Source: Niebla homalea
Lineage: Eukaryota; Ascomycota; Lecanoromycetes; Lecanorales; Ramalinaceae
Direction: 5' to 3'
DNA: 64,000 nt
Assembly (NCBI GenBank): GCA_019925105.1
Contig: JAHGAU010000033.1
Location: 186,001 to 250,000, forward strand
Part shown: one piece after another, positions 1 through 13,420 of the stretch
Layout of the letters: every line of letters begins with the position of its first letter
How positions within the stretch are numbered: position 1 is the stretch's first letter
Translations under genes and position numbers: made by a program
Notes under the pieces: generated by a model
Database searches by the model: none
Told to the model about the DNA's origin: nothing
What the model saw: only the letters and a program-made list of their open reading frames with translations

Positions 1-3000
1 AAACTTTATAAATTTATTTTAACTTTAAATAATTTATATAAATAAACGTACTATAAATTAAAAAATAAATATCGTTAATAAAGCTTTTAATTTAAATTTT
101 CTATTTTAATTTTATTAAATTTTTAATAAGCGGGCCGTTAAAAAATAAGAATAAAATTAAAAAAAATAAATAACCTTTAAGGAATCTTGATTATTACGGG
201 CTTTATTATATTTATCTTTTATCCTAGGTTAATTAACGTTATTTAATTATTTAAAAAACTTTTTATTTAATTTATAAGGAAAAATAAAACCCTTTTTTTC
301 CGTAAATTATATAATAACCTTTAATAATTTATTTTATTAAACGCCCCTATAATATTTAAAAAAAAAAGATTTATAACGTATTTTTTCCTATAGTTTTATA
401 TTATATATACGTTATTAATTAAGCTTTTAAGAACCGTTTCTATTAATTATCCTTTTTTATTTTTATTTATTAATTAAAGAGTAATCTATATTCTTTTATA
501 TAGTTATTTAAAATTTTTATAATTACCGTTTTTAAAGTTTTCTTTAATATATAAAAAAATATTATAGGTTTATATAACTTTATTTTTAAGTAATTTAACT
601 TAACCAGCTTCTTAAGGATAATCGTTTTAATCTCCTTAAATTTATAAGGGTAATATCTTATATTAAAATAGGCTTAAAATAAGTAAATAAAGACCTTTTT
701 AAATAACGATATTATTATAAATAGGAACCTATTTAATATACCGTTAAGTCCGGGGGCCTTATCCTTCTTTAATTTATTAATTACCTTAATTATTATTTCT
801 TAAGTTATTATTTTATTTATTATTATTAATTTAGGATATATTATACCGTCGATATCTATTAAATTAACTTCCGGTAACGGGGGAAAGAATACCCCTTTAA
901 GAGCTTTAATCTTATTATTAAAAGTATTTATTACCGTATTATTTAATCTTTTTAAAAATAAAAACTTAAAAATAAATTTAAATTTCTTATTTTATTCTTT
1001 ACCATATTTTATTAACTTTTAAATATTATAAAAAGAAACCGTTAAGTTATATATTATAGCCTGGAAGTATATTTATTTAACCTTCCGGATAAATTTAATT
1101 TTTTTTTAAGTTTCTTTTAATTATTAAAGCGTTTTCCGGTTTTTATATTTAATAATTTATTTTATAAGCGCTTTTACCTTTATAATTATTTTTATATATT
1201 TTTCATTTTAATAAGTTTTAACTCTTTAAGACGGTTTTATTATTAAGATTATAATATTAATTATTTTATTTAAAGCTTTTTTTATTTACTTTATAAAATA
1301 GTTAATTTATTCTTTATTATTAAGCCAAAGGAATTCCGTTAATTAAGATATTATTTTTATTACCTTTATAAATACTTTAGCTTCCTTAACCGTCTTCTAC
1401 GTTTATTTAAACGGTAAAGGTAAAACTACGTTAACGGACTAATTTAAGGTTATTTATATTAAAACGTAATCCGAACCGTATTTTAGGTTTTTTTAAGGTT
1501 TATATATTATAATTAAATTAATAATATTTTCCGAATTAAATATTAAATTAATTATAGTTTTAAGTTTATGGCTTTCTTATATAATAGCCCTTTTTAACGT
1601 TAATAACGTAAGGTTAAACCGTATAATAATTATTAATAGTTCCTTAAATTTAATATAATTAATTATATAATTATCTTTATTTTATTAAACGTAATAAAGA
1701 TTAAAGTTTTTTATTAAAAGATATTTATTAAATATAACTATAATATTTTTAAGTAACGGGATCGTAAAAGGTTTTTTCCTATTAATTAATAACGGATTAT
1801 ACGTATTATAAATATTTAAATTACCTTTAATATTCCCTTCTTATATAATCTAGAGCGTATATAAGTTCCCTCCGTAATAAATAACGTTTTAATTATTTAT
1901 ATTTAACCTTTTATTAATAAAAAAGTACGTTTATATTATTTTATTACCTTTAAAAATTAAATAAAAATTATCTTCCGAGTTAATTAAAGAATAAATATAC
2001 GGATTATACGGCGGTTCTTATATCGTTATAATATTAATATCCTTTATTTCTTTAAATTTAAATATTAATATTATAACTTTAATTACTTTTCCGCGTATAT
2101 TATATTATATTATTTTTAAAAATATAAATATATTAAATATTAACGTTTATCGGGCTTTTTTTATTAACTTTTATTTATATAAACAGTCTTTCTTTAAAGT
2201 TTAACGTTATTTATTTTAATCTTCTTATTATAATAATAATCCCGGTTAAACGGCCGGCCTTAAAAATTAATATTATTATAAACTTCTTCTTTTTTACGTT
2301 ATTAATTATTACGTTTTATCCTTTTTTATTTAATAAGTTCCGTTTACGTCTTAAGATTATTTTTAATTATTTTATTAATTTAAGTTTATATAAATTATAA
2401 TATTAAATCTTAATTATTATTCTAGTTTTTTTATATTAAGTCTTTTTCGTTTTTATTATATATTATAAGTCTTACGCTGAATAATTATTATTATTATATA
2501 TTACGTATTTCGGCGCGTTCTTTATTAAGCTTTTTATTATTAAGTTAACGTATTTATACGTATTATATCCTTCGGTATATATTATATACTTCGTATTATT
2601 AAGGTACCTTATAATAATATATTCGTACCTTTAATATTTAAAGTATTAATAAATATTTATTATTTAATTTTAAGGTTTTATTAATTTAAGGGACTTACCT
2701 TTTATTACCTTTTTATTAAGAATATCGTTATATATCCTTATTAACGTTACGCTTAAGATAACCGTAAAGTATTTTTTTTATATAATTAAAGGCGTTTAAC
2801 CTCTTTATTATAAAAAGGAAACTATAATTAACGATCTTTAACTTAAAATAAAAAACCATATTCTCCTTTTCTATCCATTTTAAAATAATTTCCCCTTCCT
2901 TCCCTATAAACCTTATTAAGTATATCCCGTTTACCGTAATAATGAAAAATTACTTTAATATTTTTACCATTTTATATCTTTTTTTACCGGTTTATCCTTT

Positions 3001-4014
3001 TAATTTTTCCAGCCCCTTTTTCGCTTTTAATAAAACTATATTAAGAAGGATATTTTTACTTTATAGCCTACGTATTATAATAATTTATTCCGTTATTTTA
3101 AACGTTTTTATTAATTATAATGGGTTCGCCTTTACCGTTATACTCCTTTTTTCCTTACTTAATAATCGTACGGTTATTATCCTTATTTTTTTTAATATTA
3201 CCGTTTTCTTTTTTACTTTTATTTCCTTTATTATTAATGCCGGCGTTTCTTTTATAGCCCTTATTATTTAACTTATCCCCGCTCCTTTCTTTAAAGCCTC
3301 CCTTATCGCTTTTTTATTTTATATATATTTTTTTAATTTTTTTTTACCTCCGTTTACTGGCGCTTTTATTACCGTTTTTTAAGCTCCGTATAGTTTTTTT
3401 AACTCCCTTAAATTTTTCTTTATATTTACATAAAAGTCTTTTATTCTTTATAGCCCGATTTATAATATCGGTTAAATCTTTAACGTAATATTCTTCTATA
3501 TAATTATAAGGAAGCTTTTTTATGCTTTTATTACCTTTTCTTTTTTTATTTTTCCTCCGTATATTTAACGGTTTATTTTTTTAATAATTTATTTTTATCC
3601 ATTTAATATCTTTCTGTTTTTATTTAGCTTTCTTTTAATTTATATATATTTAATAAGGCCTTTTACGCCTCCATTTACCCTTTATCCGTCCTTACGTACC
3701 GTCCTTATTCCCTCCGCCCTTTATTTATTATTTTTTATAATAATACCTTTATACGTTATACGCGTCCCTTTATACGTATCTTATTAATTATAAACTTTTT
3801 ATTTAATTTAAGGTTTTTTTATCTTATATTTATCGCGTTATTTATATAACTTATTACCGTTCTTATTAACCTAAGCCGCTTACCCTTCCTCCCCCTTTAT
3901 TTTTATTATTATTCCGCTTCCGTTTATCGCATTTAAGGTATTGTCCTTACTATTACTTAAGCTATATACGCGTATATCGTTTCTGACCTTTGGGGTCCCG
4001 TTATTCGTCGCCAT
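1..4014 (-). mobile_element. LINE A: Tad1-like non-LTR retrotransposon relic, 3' end beyond the window
   Basis: This is a minus-strand copy of the LINE family seen throughout the window. Its 5' end is the ATG complement at 4012-4014, which opens ORF1 as MATN-GTPEV. Reading leftwards come ORF1, the APE-type endonuclease (about 2250-1400) and the reverse transcriptase, whose KDKAPG-like motif lies near 750. The catalytic box, F-I-N-D in place of F-V-D-D, is near 71-84. The sequence parallels LINE F (52590-56618) base for base, so about 1.7 kb of 3' end lies off the left edge. Frames are destroyed by C-to-T and G-to-A changes typical of RIP. Open stretches on the other strand, such as 2942-3271, are antisense shadows. 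It faces LINE B head to head with a 69-bp AT-rich gap that I cannot assign. Confidence 0.9.
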
Positions 4015-4367
4015 TATAAGGAGCTATTTAATAAGTAAGATTTTTATTATTATTATAATAAATTATAAATATGGATAAAAAGTATAGCGACGAATAAAGG
4101 GACCCCAGAGGTCCAAAACGATACGTATACGTATAGCTTAAGTAATAGCGAGGCCAATACCTTAATTGCGATAAATATAGGTGGTATAATAATCGAGAAT
4201 AAGGGAACATACGGATAAATAACCTATATTAATAAAAGTAACGGGGAATTATATAAATAAAACGATAATAACGCTGTAAATAATCGTTAAATTAAATAAG
4301 GGAACTATAATTAATAAAATATATAAAAAGAAACGCGTAAAATACGTAAAAATATAATAAATAAAAG

Positions 4368-4681
4368 AAATGTTGGTACAGGGCGGACCCGTAGGGAGAC
4401 GGAAAAGCAGTAGGTCCAGGGGTAACCCTTAAAAGGACACGGTCGTAATATTATAGGTTTTCTTGGAAAAAACGTATAAATAAATTATTATTCTTTAAAC
4501 GGTTATAAACGCCCTTTATCCTTTAAAAATGAGAATAAAAGCTGGGTAAATACCGGTTTTAAATTTTAACGTTATAGATATTAGGTTTTTACGGTTATTA
4601 ATAAGGCTTAATAACCGACTATTAAAGAACGCCGGAATTAACTTAACTAGATCCGTAGTATAAATCAATCAATCAATCAAT
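4368..4681 (+). mobile_element. 5'-truncated LINE 3' end with (ATCA)n tail
   Basis: This 314-bp fragment matches the last 0.3 kb of LINE F (complement of 50849-51170) and ends in four to five ATCA repeats. The target duplication AATAAATAAAAG at 4356-4367 recurs at 4682-4694 with one extra A. That, the 5' truncation and the simple-repeat tail are the marks of target-primed reverse transcription. Its 5' 100 bp is GC-richer than its surroundings. Confidence 0.85.
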
Positions 4682-5875
4682 AATAAATAAAAAGGGCTTT
4701 AAGGAAATTAAAGCGGTCATAACGATAAGGAAAAAGGGCTATAAATATATATAAAGTAAAAGCGATATTAATAATATTAAAGATATATAAAAAGGAGGTA
4801 AAAACAATAAAGGAAATAAACTTATATATAATTAAAAACGGGGAATAAAAGGAACAATACGTTAAATACGTAAAAAAGTTAAAATAAAAGAAGAAATAAT
4901 AAAGGCCTTAAACGGGCTACTTATAACCGAATAAACGGCTAGTATTACGTTAAAAACCTGGCCGATATTATAAATAAAGTTACGAAGAATAAGGGACTTT
5001 TATAAAAGGGTAAGGATAAGATTAAAGGAGTTAAAATAATTAAAAAAGCTTAAAAAAGAATAATAAGGATACCGATAAAAAGTAAATATAAAGATTAAAA
5101 AATAAACGTATAAAACGAAAGGGCGATAATGGGAGTTTATTAAATAAAAGAAACTTAAACGATAAAGGCCGCAAGAAAGGGGTATATAATAACCGAAAAA
5201 TGAAGAATATAAATTAAAAAGAAAACGGCGGTATTAAAGAAAGTGAAAATAATAACGCTCCGTTTACTAATTAAAAAAAGATATTATTATAACGGTAAAT
5301 CCTTTATAGCTTGTAAAGGCATTTAAAGTAACGAAAAAGTTATTAATAAAAAAATTATTGCTGTTGTATATAAATTATAAGGTAAAAAAAATCTTCTTTT
5401 TAATATAATATCCTTAAAAATAAAGGAAAACTTAAAGAAGTTAAAAATATAAATTAATAAAAATGAATTTAAAACGGTAAAGGTATCAAGATAATTATTT
5501 ATTATCGTAATAAATAAAATATATTTAACGTACTTTATGAAAACATATAAAGAACTTATTTTAAAACGTACAAAAAAGGGGAATATAATGTTTTACCCCG
5601 GATTAAAAATTATCGATTATAATTTTTTTTATTAATGAAAAGGCCGGATACCTTAAAACGGATAAAAAGGTACTTTATAATTATATTAAGTATAACGTTA
5701 ATAAGGATATATAATAATATCCTAAATAAGGCGATTATTAAGGGAGGGTCCCTTAAATTAAACCGGTTATAGAATAAAACGATAAACATTTATTGATACT
5801 TTAACTATTAAGGTTATAAATATATTATTACGAGATATCTTAACGGTATAAAATATACGGTATATATAAAGAGGT

Positions 5876-7220
5876 TGTGGTGGTATTATCGGCCTGTGCT
5901 TCCATGCTCGGCCTACCTACCCTATTAGGGGGGGTCTTGGCGCGCACCTTTAAGTAGCTGCAGGCTACCCACACTTAGATTTACTCTTATATAGTCAAAA
6001 TCCAATCATACTACCATTTACCATATCCATATTAGGACCTTAAGTTAATCCCTGATATGATTTTAAGTGTAACTATCCTTGTATATTAAGCGGTTGGTTA
6101 TAAGCCACTTATATACTCGTGTTTTAATAAAATAATACTGTCGCTTATAGTCCCGGACCGTGGAGTTAAAAGGGTACTTAAATATCGTCTTTATAAGGGA
6201 GGTAGTTATTAAGTTAAGGAAGAATATTTAAAATGATACCGTAGATGGGCTTATCGTTAAATATATCCTTAAGCCGTATAATAAGCGTACGCACTTAATT
6301 ACCCCGCCCGCAATATAGGGTTTTAACACTTTAATCGTCGATTTCACAGGTAAGCCAGTTAATACTTTAATTATAATATCTAATAAGCCTATTAATTAAG
6401 TCGTACTTAAGGTACGTAGTAAGCCTGCTATAAGGGTATTCAATTCTTCAGTTAAATTCCTCTCCTTAAACCTTTTACTTCATTTTACCTCTTTTACCTA
6501 CCGGCCTACCAACAATATAAATTATATACCAGCTATAGAGATTCCCAAGAGAGTAGATAAGACTATAGGCTAAAGAGTAGCTTACATTGGATAATATAAT
6601 GATACTGGAGTGAAGTGGATGTCGCGGTATTATGTTATAAACAAGGTATAGCAGGGCATAGACGGTTAAGAGGAGGGAGGTTAAGGACGACGGTATTAAC
6701 GGTGATAACCCTTTATTAAACCCCATTTTGACAGAAAGTATACGACTTAGTTATACTACGGATATCGCGTTAAACGATTCAATTTAAGTCGGCTTATTAC
6801 CGTACCTTCGGCCCTGCTTAGGAGCTGGCCCTCAACTATAATTCTTAACCGTGCTTATTAAGCACCGGGTGGTTCTTTATGATCGTTCTCAGCTCCGGAG
6901 CTGAAGTGGATATGGTGGATACGGTAATCGGCTTACGGGAGCTCGCCGTCGCGGAGGGGGGAATCGTGTGGTGGTATTATCGGCCTGTGCTCCCATGCTC
7001 GGCCTACCTACCCCATTAGGCGGGGGAATCATGTCAGGGACTAACCTGAGGTCCTGGTATGGACATATATGGTAGTAGTATGATTGGATTTTGACTATGT
7101 AGGAGTAAATCTGAGTGTGGGTGGCCTGCAGCTACTTGAAGGTGCGCGCCAAGACCCCCCACCCCCCCTAATAGGGTAGGTAGGCCGAGCATGGGAGCAC
7201 AGGCCGATAATACCACCACA
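5876..7220. mobile_element. 1.35-kb low-RIP element with long inverted ends and 5-bp target duplication GAGGT
   Basis: The element begins TGTGGTGGTATTATCGGCC and ends with its reverse complement. GAGGT lies immediately on both sides (5871-5875 and 7221-7225). The LINE sequence rejoins exactly across it when compared with LINE C near 10,760. The first 190 bp or so (5876-6065) are the inverted copy of the right terminal block. TG...CA ends, a 5-bp duplication, a GGTTATAAGCC-like site near 6104 and a purine run before the right block suggest a non-autonomous LTR element. The inverted rather than direct ends suggest instead a TIR transposon. The middle (6066-6966) has no recognisable product. A membrane-like 83-codon open frame on the minus strand at 6475-6726 has no family I recognise. 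CpA and TpG are common here, so it was inserted after most RIP. Confidence 0.75.
6967..7220. repeat. Right terminal block of the GAGGT element, itself a hairpin
   Basis: This 254-bp block starts TGTGGTGGTATTATCGG and ends with the inverse. Its own outer 53 bp or so form an inverted repeat, so it can fold on itself. The purine run GCGGAGGGGGGAA lies just upstream (6952-6964), where a polypurine tract would sit if this were a 3' LTR. The left end of the element carries the same block in the opposite orientation and cut after about 190 bp. Confidence 0.7.
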
Positions 7221-10200
7221 GAGGTATAATATATATAAATATACAGGCTTAATAAATAGAGGTTTCATTAAAAACATATATAACTATATAGCATATAGGA
7301 AGAATAAATACTTAATATAGGACCCAAAATACCCAATAAGGGTTAAGGAAATTAAGCGCAAAGAAATTAAAATAATTATTAAAATTTAACAATTAATTTT
7401 ATATAAAATTAAGCCGGTTAATTAATTAAAAACGGTCTTAAAGCGGGAATAAAGCTAATTAAATAAAGATGAATAAAAACCAATAACGGATAATATAAAG
7501 AAAAGGAAATTTACTATAATATTAATCATTAAATTTAACCGCCTTAAAATAAGGATTATAACGGTAAAAAAGCCGGAATAAATAATATTTAACTTTAATA
7601 AAAAGTTAATAGCTTAAATAAATGTTAACGGGAAGGCCCCAGCGGAAATCAATATATAATCTATTAATACTTTTAGGTATAATATAATATAATATATAAA
7701 ATAAAGCAATTAAGGTAATATTATTAATATTTAAATTTAAAGAAATAAAAAACGTTAATATTATAATAATATAAGAATTATTATATAGCCCGTATTTGCG
7801 TCTCTTAACTAACTTAAGTAAAGAATTTTACTTAACGTTTAAGGAAAATAAAATGACTTAAAAGTATTTTTTTATAAATAAGAAATTGAATATAAATAGC
7901 TAAAACGTCATCTATTATAATAAGAATTTATATACGTTCCGGATTACGTAAAAGGGAAATATGGGGGGCGATTTAAATATTTATAATATATATAATTTAC
8001 CGTTAATCAATAAAGTAAAGCCTTTAATAATAGTATTACTTAAAGGTATTATATTTTTATCCGGTAAATATATTATATTAAAAGACTTTAATTTTTAATA
8101 TAACATATAGAATAAAAAAGGCTATATAATTAACTATATTAAATTAAAGGAGCTATTAATAACCGCTATAATATTTAATCTTTTATTGTTAATACCTTAA
8201 GGTATTATAACGTAAAAGAACCGGGGATCCAGGATAATAATTGATTTAACGTTTGATATGGAGGGGATCATTAACGTAATAACGGCGTATAAACCTTAAG
8301 AAGACTTAACATATAGTTTAAATTATATATTAATATAAATAACTTTAAATTAATTTAATTAATATAACGCCATTAATGTTAATAAAAAGGGCGTAAAAGA
8401 TAATTAAAGAAGTTAAAATATATATAAAAACGGAAAAAATAATAATAGCTTAATTAATAAAATTCCTTTAATTAAATAATAAGGATTAAATCAACCTTTT
8501 TATAAGATAAGTAATAAAGGCGTTAAATAAAGTAATATAGTGATCCCGATAAAAAAAATGTCTTAAAGAACTAAGACTTATGAAAATGAAAAGTATATAA
8601 TAATAATTATAAGAATAAAAACGTTAATTAAGTAAGTTATTAAGTATAGGAATTAGAAGATACTTATACGGTTAAAAGAAACTTAAAAGGAAAAAGAGAG
8701 GACCATTAAGAAGGTTAAGTAAATATACTTTCATTCAATAATATATAACTTAACCGTTTTTTTAATAATGTTTAAAAGCTAATAAAGTATAATAAAAAGT
8801 AAAGTAAGAAACTTAAATTTATCTTTAAGTTCCCGCCCATTAAGAGATTTAATAATATAAGAATTAATACCTTTAACGGTAAAATTAAAACTTGAAAAGA
8901 GCGTTTCCCCCCCCCCGCTAAACGCTGATTTTTTTAATATTAAGGGTATTATATACTTAAACCCAATAGCGGGAAATAAAATTATAACTTGAGAAATCAT
9001 AAATAAGGTAATTAATAAATTAAAAAAGGATAAGGCCCTTAAATTAAATAAAATTTTAAATAGGTTCTTGTCTATAAAAACGATATTGTTTAAAAAGTAC
9101 TTTATTTACTTATTTTAAGCTTAACTTAACATTAATTATTACCTTTATAAGTTTAAAAAAATTAAAACCATAATCCTTAAGAAACTGGTTAAATTAAATT
9201 ATTAAAATATAAAAACTTATAAATTATTTACGCTCCTTTATATATTGAGCAAGGCCCTTAAGGCGGTAATTATAAAGATCCTTAATAATTATATTAATTG
9301 ATGATATAAAGGATGATGGCGACGAATAAAGGGACCCCAGAGGTCCAAAACGATGCGTACACGTATAACTCTAGTGATAGTAAGGGAAGTATATTAAGTA
9401 TAATAAGTGAAAGTAACGTGGGAATTAAGAATAGAATGGTAAACGGGTAAGTAACCTATATTAATAAAAACGGCGATAACGCGTACGGGTAATATAATAA
9501 TAATAAGCCGGATAATACTTAAAGTAAATAAGGAAATTAAAATTAATAAAATACATATATTGAAACGCTTAAAATACATAATAATAATACGGAAATAATA
9601 GGTAAATAAAAGGGTAAAAAGGCCGGTATAATATTAATAATAAGGGGTATAAGTAAAGGAAAAAAACGGGAAGATTACGGTAAAAATATTATTAAAAATA
9701 TATAAAAAAGAAATAAAATTAATAAAAAAGATAAAACCTTAAAAGATTAAAAATAAAGGGCAAAAACGGTATATCGCTTAATAAATAAGGGCGAAAAGGC
9801 GGTAAAGAAAACAATAAAAACCTTAAAAGGATTCCTTACGGTAAAATAAAAGGATATTATATTAAAAACCTAGCCGATACTATAGATTAAATTAAAAAGC
9901 ATAAGGGACTTCTATATAAAGGTAAAAGTAAAATTAAGGGAAACAGAGCGTTTACGGGGCTCCGAAAGGATAAAAACGAGGACGTTAATAAAGGGTAAAA
10001 ACGGCGGCCTGGGGTTAAGGATATAAAGCGAGGATATAAAAACGGTAACCCTTTAAATAAAAAAGAATTAGGTAATAAAAGTAATAAAAAAGGTATCCAC
10101 GGTAGAGAATAAAAGGATAACGGAAAAAAAAGTAATTATATTAAAGAAAATGAAAATAATAACGGTCCGCCTATTTAATAATAAGGAAAGGAATATAATT

Positions 10201-11259
10201 ATAAAAGTAAACCCATTATAATTAATAAAGGCTTTTAAAGTAATAACGGATTTATTAATAGAATAAATTATTACGGTACGTAAACTATAAAGTAAAAATA
10301 TCTTCTTTAATATAACGTTGTTAAAAACGAAAGAAAACTTAAAGAAATTTAAAACTGAAGTTAATAAGGGAGAATATAAGTTAATTAAGATTTTAAAATA
10401 ATTATTTCTTATTATAATAAATAAAATATATTTATTACGTTTTATAAAAACCGAAAAAGAGATTATATTAAGGAATATAGAAAAAAAGAATATAATTCTT
10501 TATTTAAGGTTTAAGATCGTTAATTATAGGCTTTTCCCGGTAATAAAAAGACCTAATTTTTTAAAACGCGTAAAGAAATACTTTATTATTATATTAAGTA
10601 TAACGTTAATAAAGATATATAATAACGTCTTAAATAAAAGGATTATTAAAGGGGGATTTCTTAAAATAACTTAATTATAAAATAAAGCGGCGGATATTTA
10701 TTAATATTTTAAATATTAAAATTATAAATATATTATTATAAAATATTTTAATATTATAAAATATACGGTTTACGTTAAAGCTTATAATATTTATAAATAT
10801 ATAAAATTAATAATTAAAAAGCTTATAAAAAACGTATTTAAATAAGTTATATATAATAAGGAAAGATATTTAATATAGGGTTCTAAATGTATAATAAAAG
10901 CCAGGGAAATTAAATATAAAAAGATTTAAATAACCCCGAAAATCCAATGGTATAATACGTATAAAATTAATTTAACGGGCCAATTAAAAATAACCTTAAA
11001 ACGCAAGCTTAACCAATTAAATAATAAAAGGTAAATAACGGTAAAAAATAAAATATAAAAAAAGAAGCTTTTTATAATCTTAACCTTAAGGGCCGGCCGT
11101 TTTATATCTTTAATAATAACCGGGAAAATATTAAATTAAAAAACGTTCGGCTTTAATAAAAAGTCTTTAACTTAAACGGGTATAAATAAAGGAGCCTTTA
11201 TGGAGGTTAATATATAATATATTAACGCTTTTAAAAGTAATATAATATAACGTTTATAA

Positions 11260-11900
11260 TAAAGGAATTAAAATAATAATATTAATATTTAAGTTTAAAA
11301 AAGTTAAAAACGTTAATATTATAATAATATAAAAATTATTATATAACTTATATATATATTCGTTTATTAATTTAAGGGAAGGGTTTTATTTAGCCTTTAA
11401 AAGGGATAAAATAACCAGAATATACTTCTTTATAAATAAACGGTTCGATATAAATAATTAGGATATTACTTATTACGGTAAAAACCTTTATATACTCCGT
11501 ATTATAAAGGAAAAGGACTTAAAAGGCGACCTTAATATTTATAACGCGTATAACTTATTACCGGCTAATAAAAAAAAACCGTTTATAATACTGTTACTTA
11601 AAGAGGTCTTTATTATTTTAAGTAAATATATATTATTTAAAGATTTCAACTTATATTATTATATATAGAATAAAGAAAAACGTATAATAAATTACGTTAA
11701 ATCGGACGATTTATTAATAGTTATTGCTTAAGTTAATTTCTTATTATTAATATTATAAGGGATTATTACGTAAAAGAGTTATAAATTTAAAATAATAATT
11801 AATTTAACCTTTAATATAAAAAGGGTTACCGGTACGGTTATAATATATAAGTTACGAGAAAACTTGAAATATGGTTTAAACTATATATTAATATAGATAA
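11260..11900 (+). pseudogene. APE-type endonuclease domain of LINE C ORF2 (dead)
   Basis: In the native element this domain nicks target DNA so that the RNA can be copied at the 3' hydroxyl. The motifs are still readable in order: a Q-E-P-Y position (now K-L-L-Y) near 11330, DITYYGKNLYILRI in the middle, GDLNIYNAYN near 11520, the GDFN-L-H-H box reduced to KDFNLYYYI at 11639-11665, and the S-D-H box reduced to GLNYILI at about 11873-11893. Loss of the first Gly and the His and Asp residues fits TpG-to-TpA and CpA-to-TpA changes. The same domain is seen in LINEs A, B, F, G and partly H. Confidence 0.85.
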
Positions 11901-12539
11901 CCTTGGATTAAACCGTTAATACGACCTTATTATTACCGGTAAAGAAAACATAAAAGATAATTAAAATAATAAAGATTTATATAAAAGCGGAGGAAATAAT
12001 AATATAATTTATAAATTTTCCTTAATTAAATAATAAAAATTAAATTAACCTTTTTATAGAATAAATAATAAAAATATTAAATAAAATAATTAATAAAATA
12101 ATCTTAATAACGAAGCCCTTTTGAAGAATTAAAACTTATTAAAATAAAAGGTATATAATTATAACCGTAAAAATAAAAAGGCTAATTAAGTAAACTTTTA
12201 AATATTTAAAAATTAAAAGATATTTAATTAATTAAAGATTACTTAAAAGGAAAAAGAGAAAATTATTAAGAAGGTTAAGTAAATATATTTTCGATTTACG
12301 GTATATAACTTAACGGTTTTACCTTATAGTATTTAAAAGCTAATAAAATATAATAAAAAATAAAGTAAAAAATTAAAGCTTATCCTTAAATTCCCGCCCT
12401 TTAAAAGACCCGATAATATATTAATTAATACCTTTAATAATAAAATTAAAGCCCTTAAAGGAGTATTTTTCCCCCCTCCGCCAGAAATTAACCTAAACGA
12501 TATTAATAACGTTATATATTTTAATCCCGTATTAATAAA

Positions 12540-13420
12540 TAAGGTAATAATATAAAATATAATAATTAAAGCGATTAATAAATTAAAAGAAAAATAAAGC
12601 CTTAAGACCGAATAAGATTCTTAATAGATTCCTATTAATAATAATATTGCTATTTAAAAGGGTTTTTACTTACCTTTTTTAAGTATATTTTAATATTGAT
12701 TATTATTTATATAAGTTTAAAAAAGCGAAAATAATTATCTTTAAAAAATTTATTAAGCTGGATTACTTTAAAATAAAATTTTATAAACTTATTATACTTT
12801 TTTATACGTTAAAGAAAACCTTAAAAACGGTAATAATAAAGATCCTTAATAATTATATAGAAAATTACGGACTTCTCCCCGATTAATAAATAAAAATAAG
12901 GAGAAATTAATTAATAAAAATAGCCCTTAAAGGATTAATCGACGGTATATATATAGTATAAAGTTACGGGAAAAAGTATATTATAAATTTTCTTTCTTTT
13001 AATATTATAAATATTTTTAATAAGGTAAATTATTAAAAATTATTATATAATTTAAAGAAGAAAAGGATATTACTTTTCTTAATTAAATAAATAAAAAGTT
13101 TTTAGATAATTAAGTTATATCGATTAACCTAAGATAAAAAATAAACCCGATAAAGCCCACTATAATAAGGATTCTTTAAGGATGGTTTATTTTTTTATAT
13201 TATTTTTATTCTTTAACGGTTTATTAATTAAAAAGCTTATTAAGTTAAAGTAGAAAATTTAAATTAAAAACTTTATTAATAACGTTTACTTCTTAATTTA
13301 TAGTATTTTTATACTCATAAATTATTTGGAATTAAAATAGGCTTATAAAGTTTATCTTTAATAAATAAGAACTTATAAGACTTAATTTACGCCGTATAAG
13401 TATAAATTTATTTATATAAT
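12540..13420 (+). pseudogene. Reverse transcriptase domain of LINE C ORF2 (dead)
   Basis: The domain is of the non-LTR type. Its N-terminal helix AINKLKEK and the A-P-G block are near 12,570-12,610. KTYR-P-like text follows near 12,780. The catalytic F-V-D-D box survives as F-I-N-N at 13271-13282, followed by a Y-F-L-I-Y block and FTPYKYKFIYI, typical of the thumb-side segment. Both catalytic aspartates are replaced by asparagine, which a G-to-A change (RIP on the opposite strand) explains. Stops interrupt every 10-20 codons. Confidence 0.85.

Larger units (their letters stand above)
4084..9315 (+). mobile_element. LINE B: Tad1-like LINE relic, 5' end present, interrupted twice, 3' truncated
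   Basis: The copy starts with ATAGCGACGAA at 4084, a RIPed form of the ORF1 start ATGGCGACGAA, followed by GGGACCCCAGAGGTC as in the other copies. It carries a 314-bp LINE 3' fragment (4368-4681) and a 1345-bp element with inverted ends (5876-7220), both with target duplications. The endonuclease (GGDFNIYNIYN-like stretch near 7960-8000) and the start of the reverse transcriptase (AINKLKKDKALK near 9010-9045) follow. It ends inside the reverse transcriptase at about 9300, where LINE C begins with its own ORF1 start. The region equals LINE C residue for residue apart from RIP changes. No part can encode a protein now. Confidence 0.88.

Noticed and set aside
2942..3271. 109-codon membrane-like open frame, with a relative at 55420-55875
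   Set aside because: Both lie antisense to ORF1 of minus-strand LINEs. The hydrophobic composition follows from AT-rich RIPed DNA.
4660..4681. ATCA repeats as an independent microsatellite
   Set aside because: The same tail ends four LINE copies at the same position, so it is the LINE 3' tail.
6475..6726. 83-codon minus-strand frame in the GAGGT element
   Set aside because: No recognisable family or conserved partner. Kept only as a remark.
7034..7277. Two overlapping approximately 60-codon frames over the right terminal block
   Set aside because: They span the terminal repeat and its junction with the LINE, so they are chance frames.
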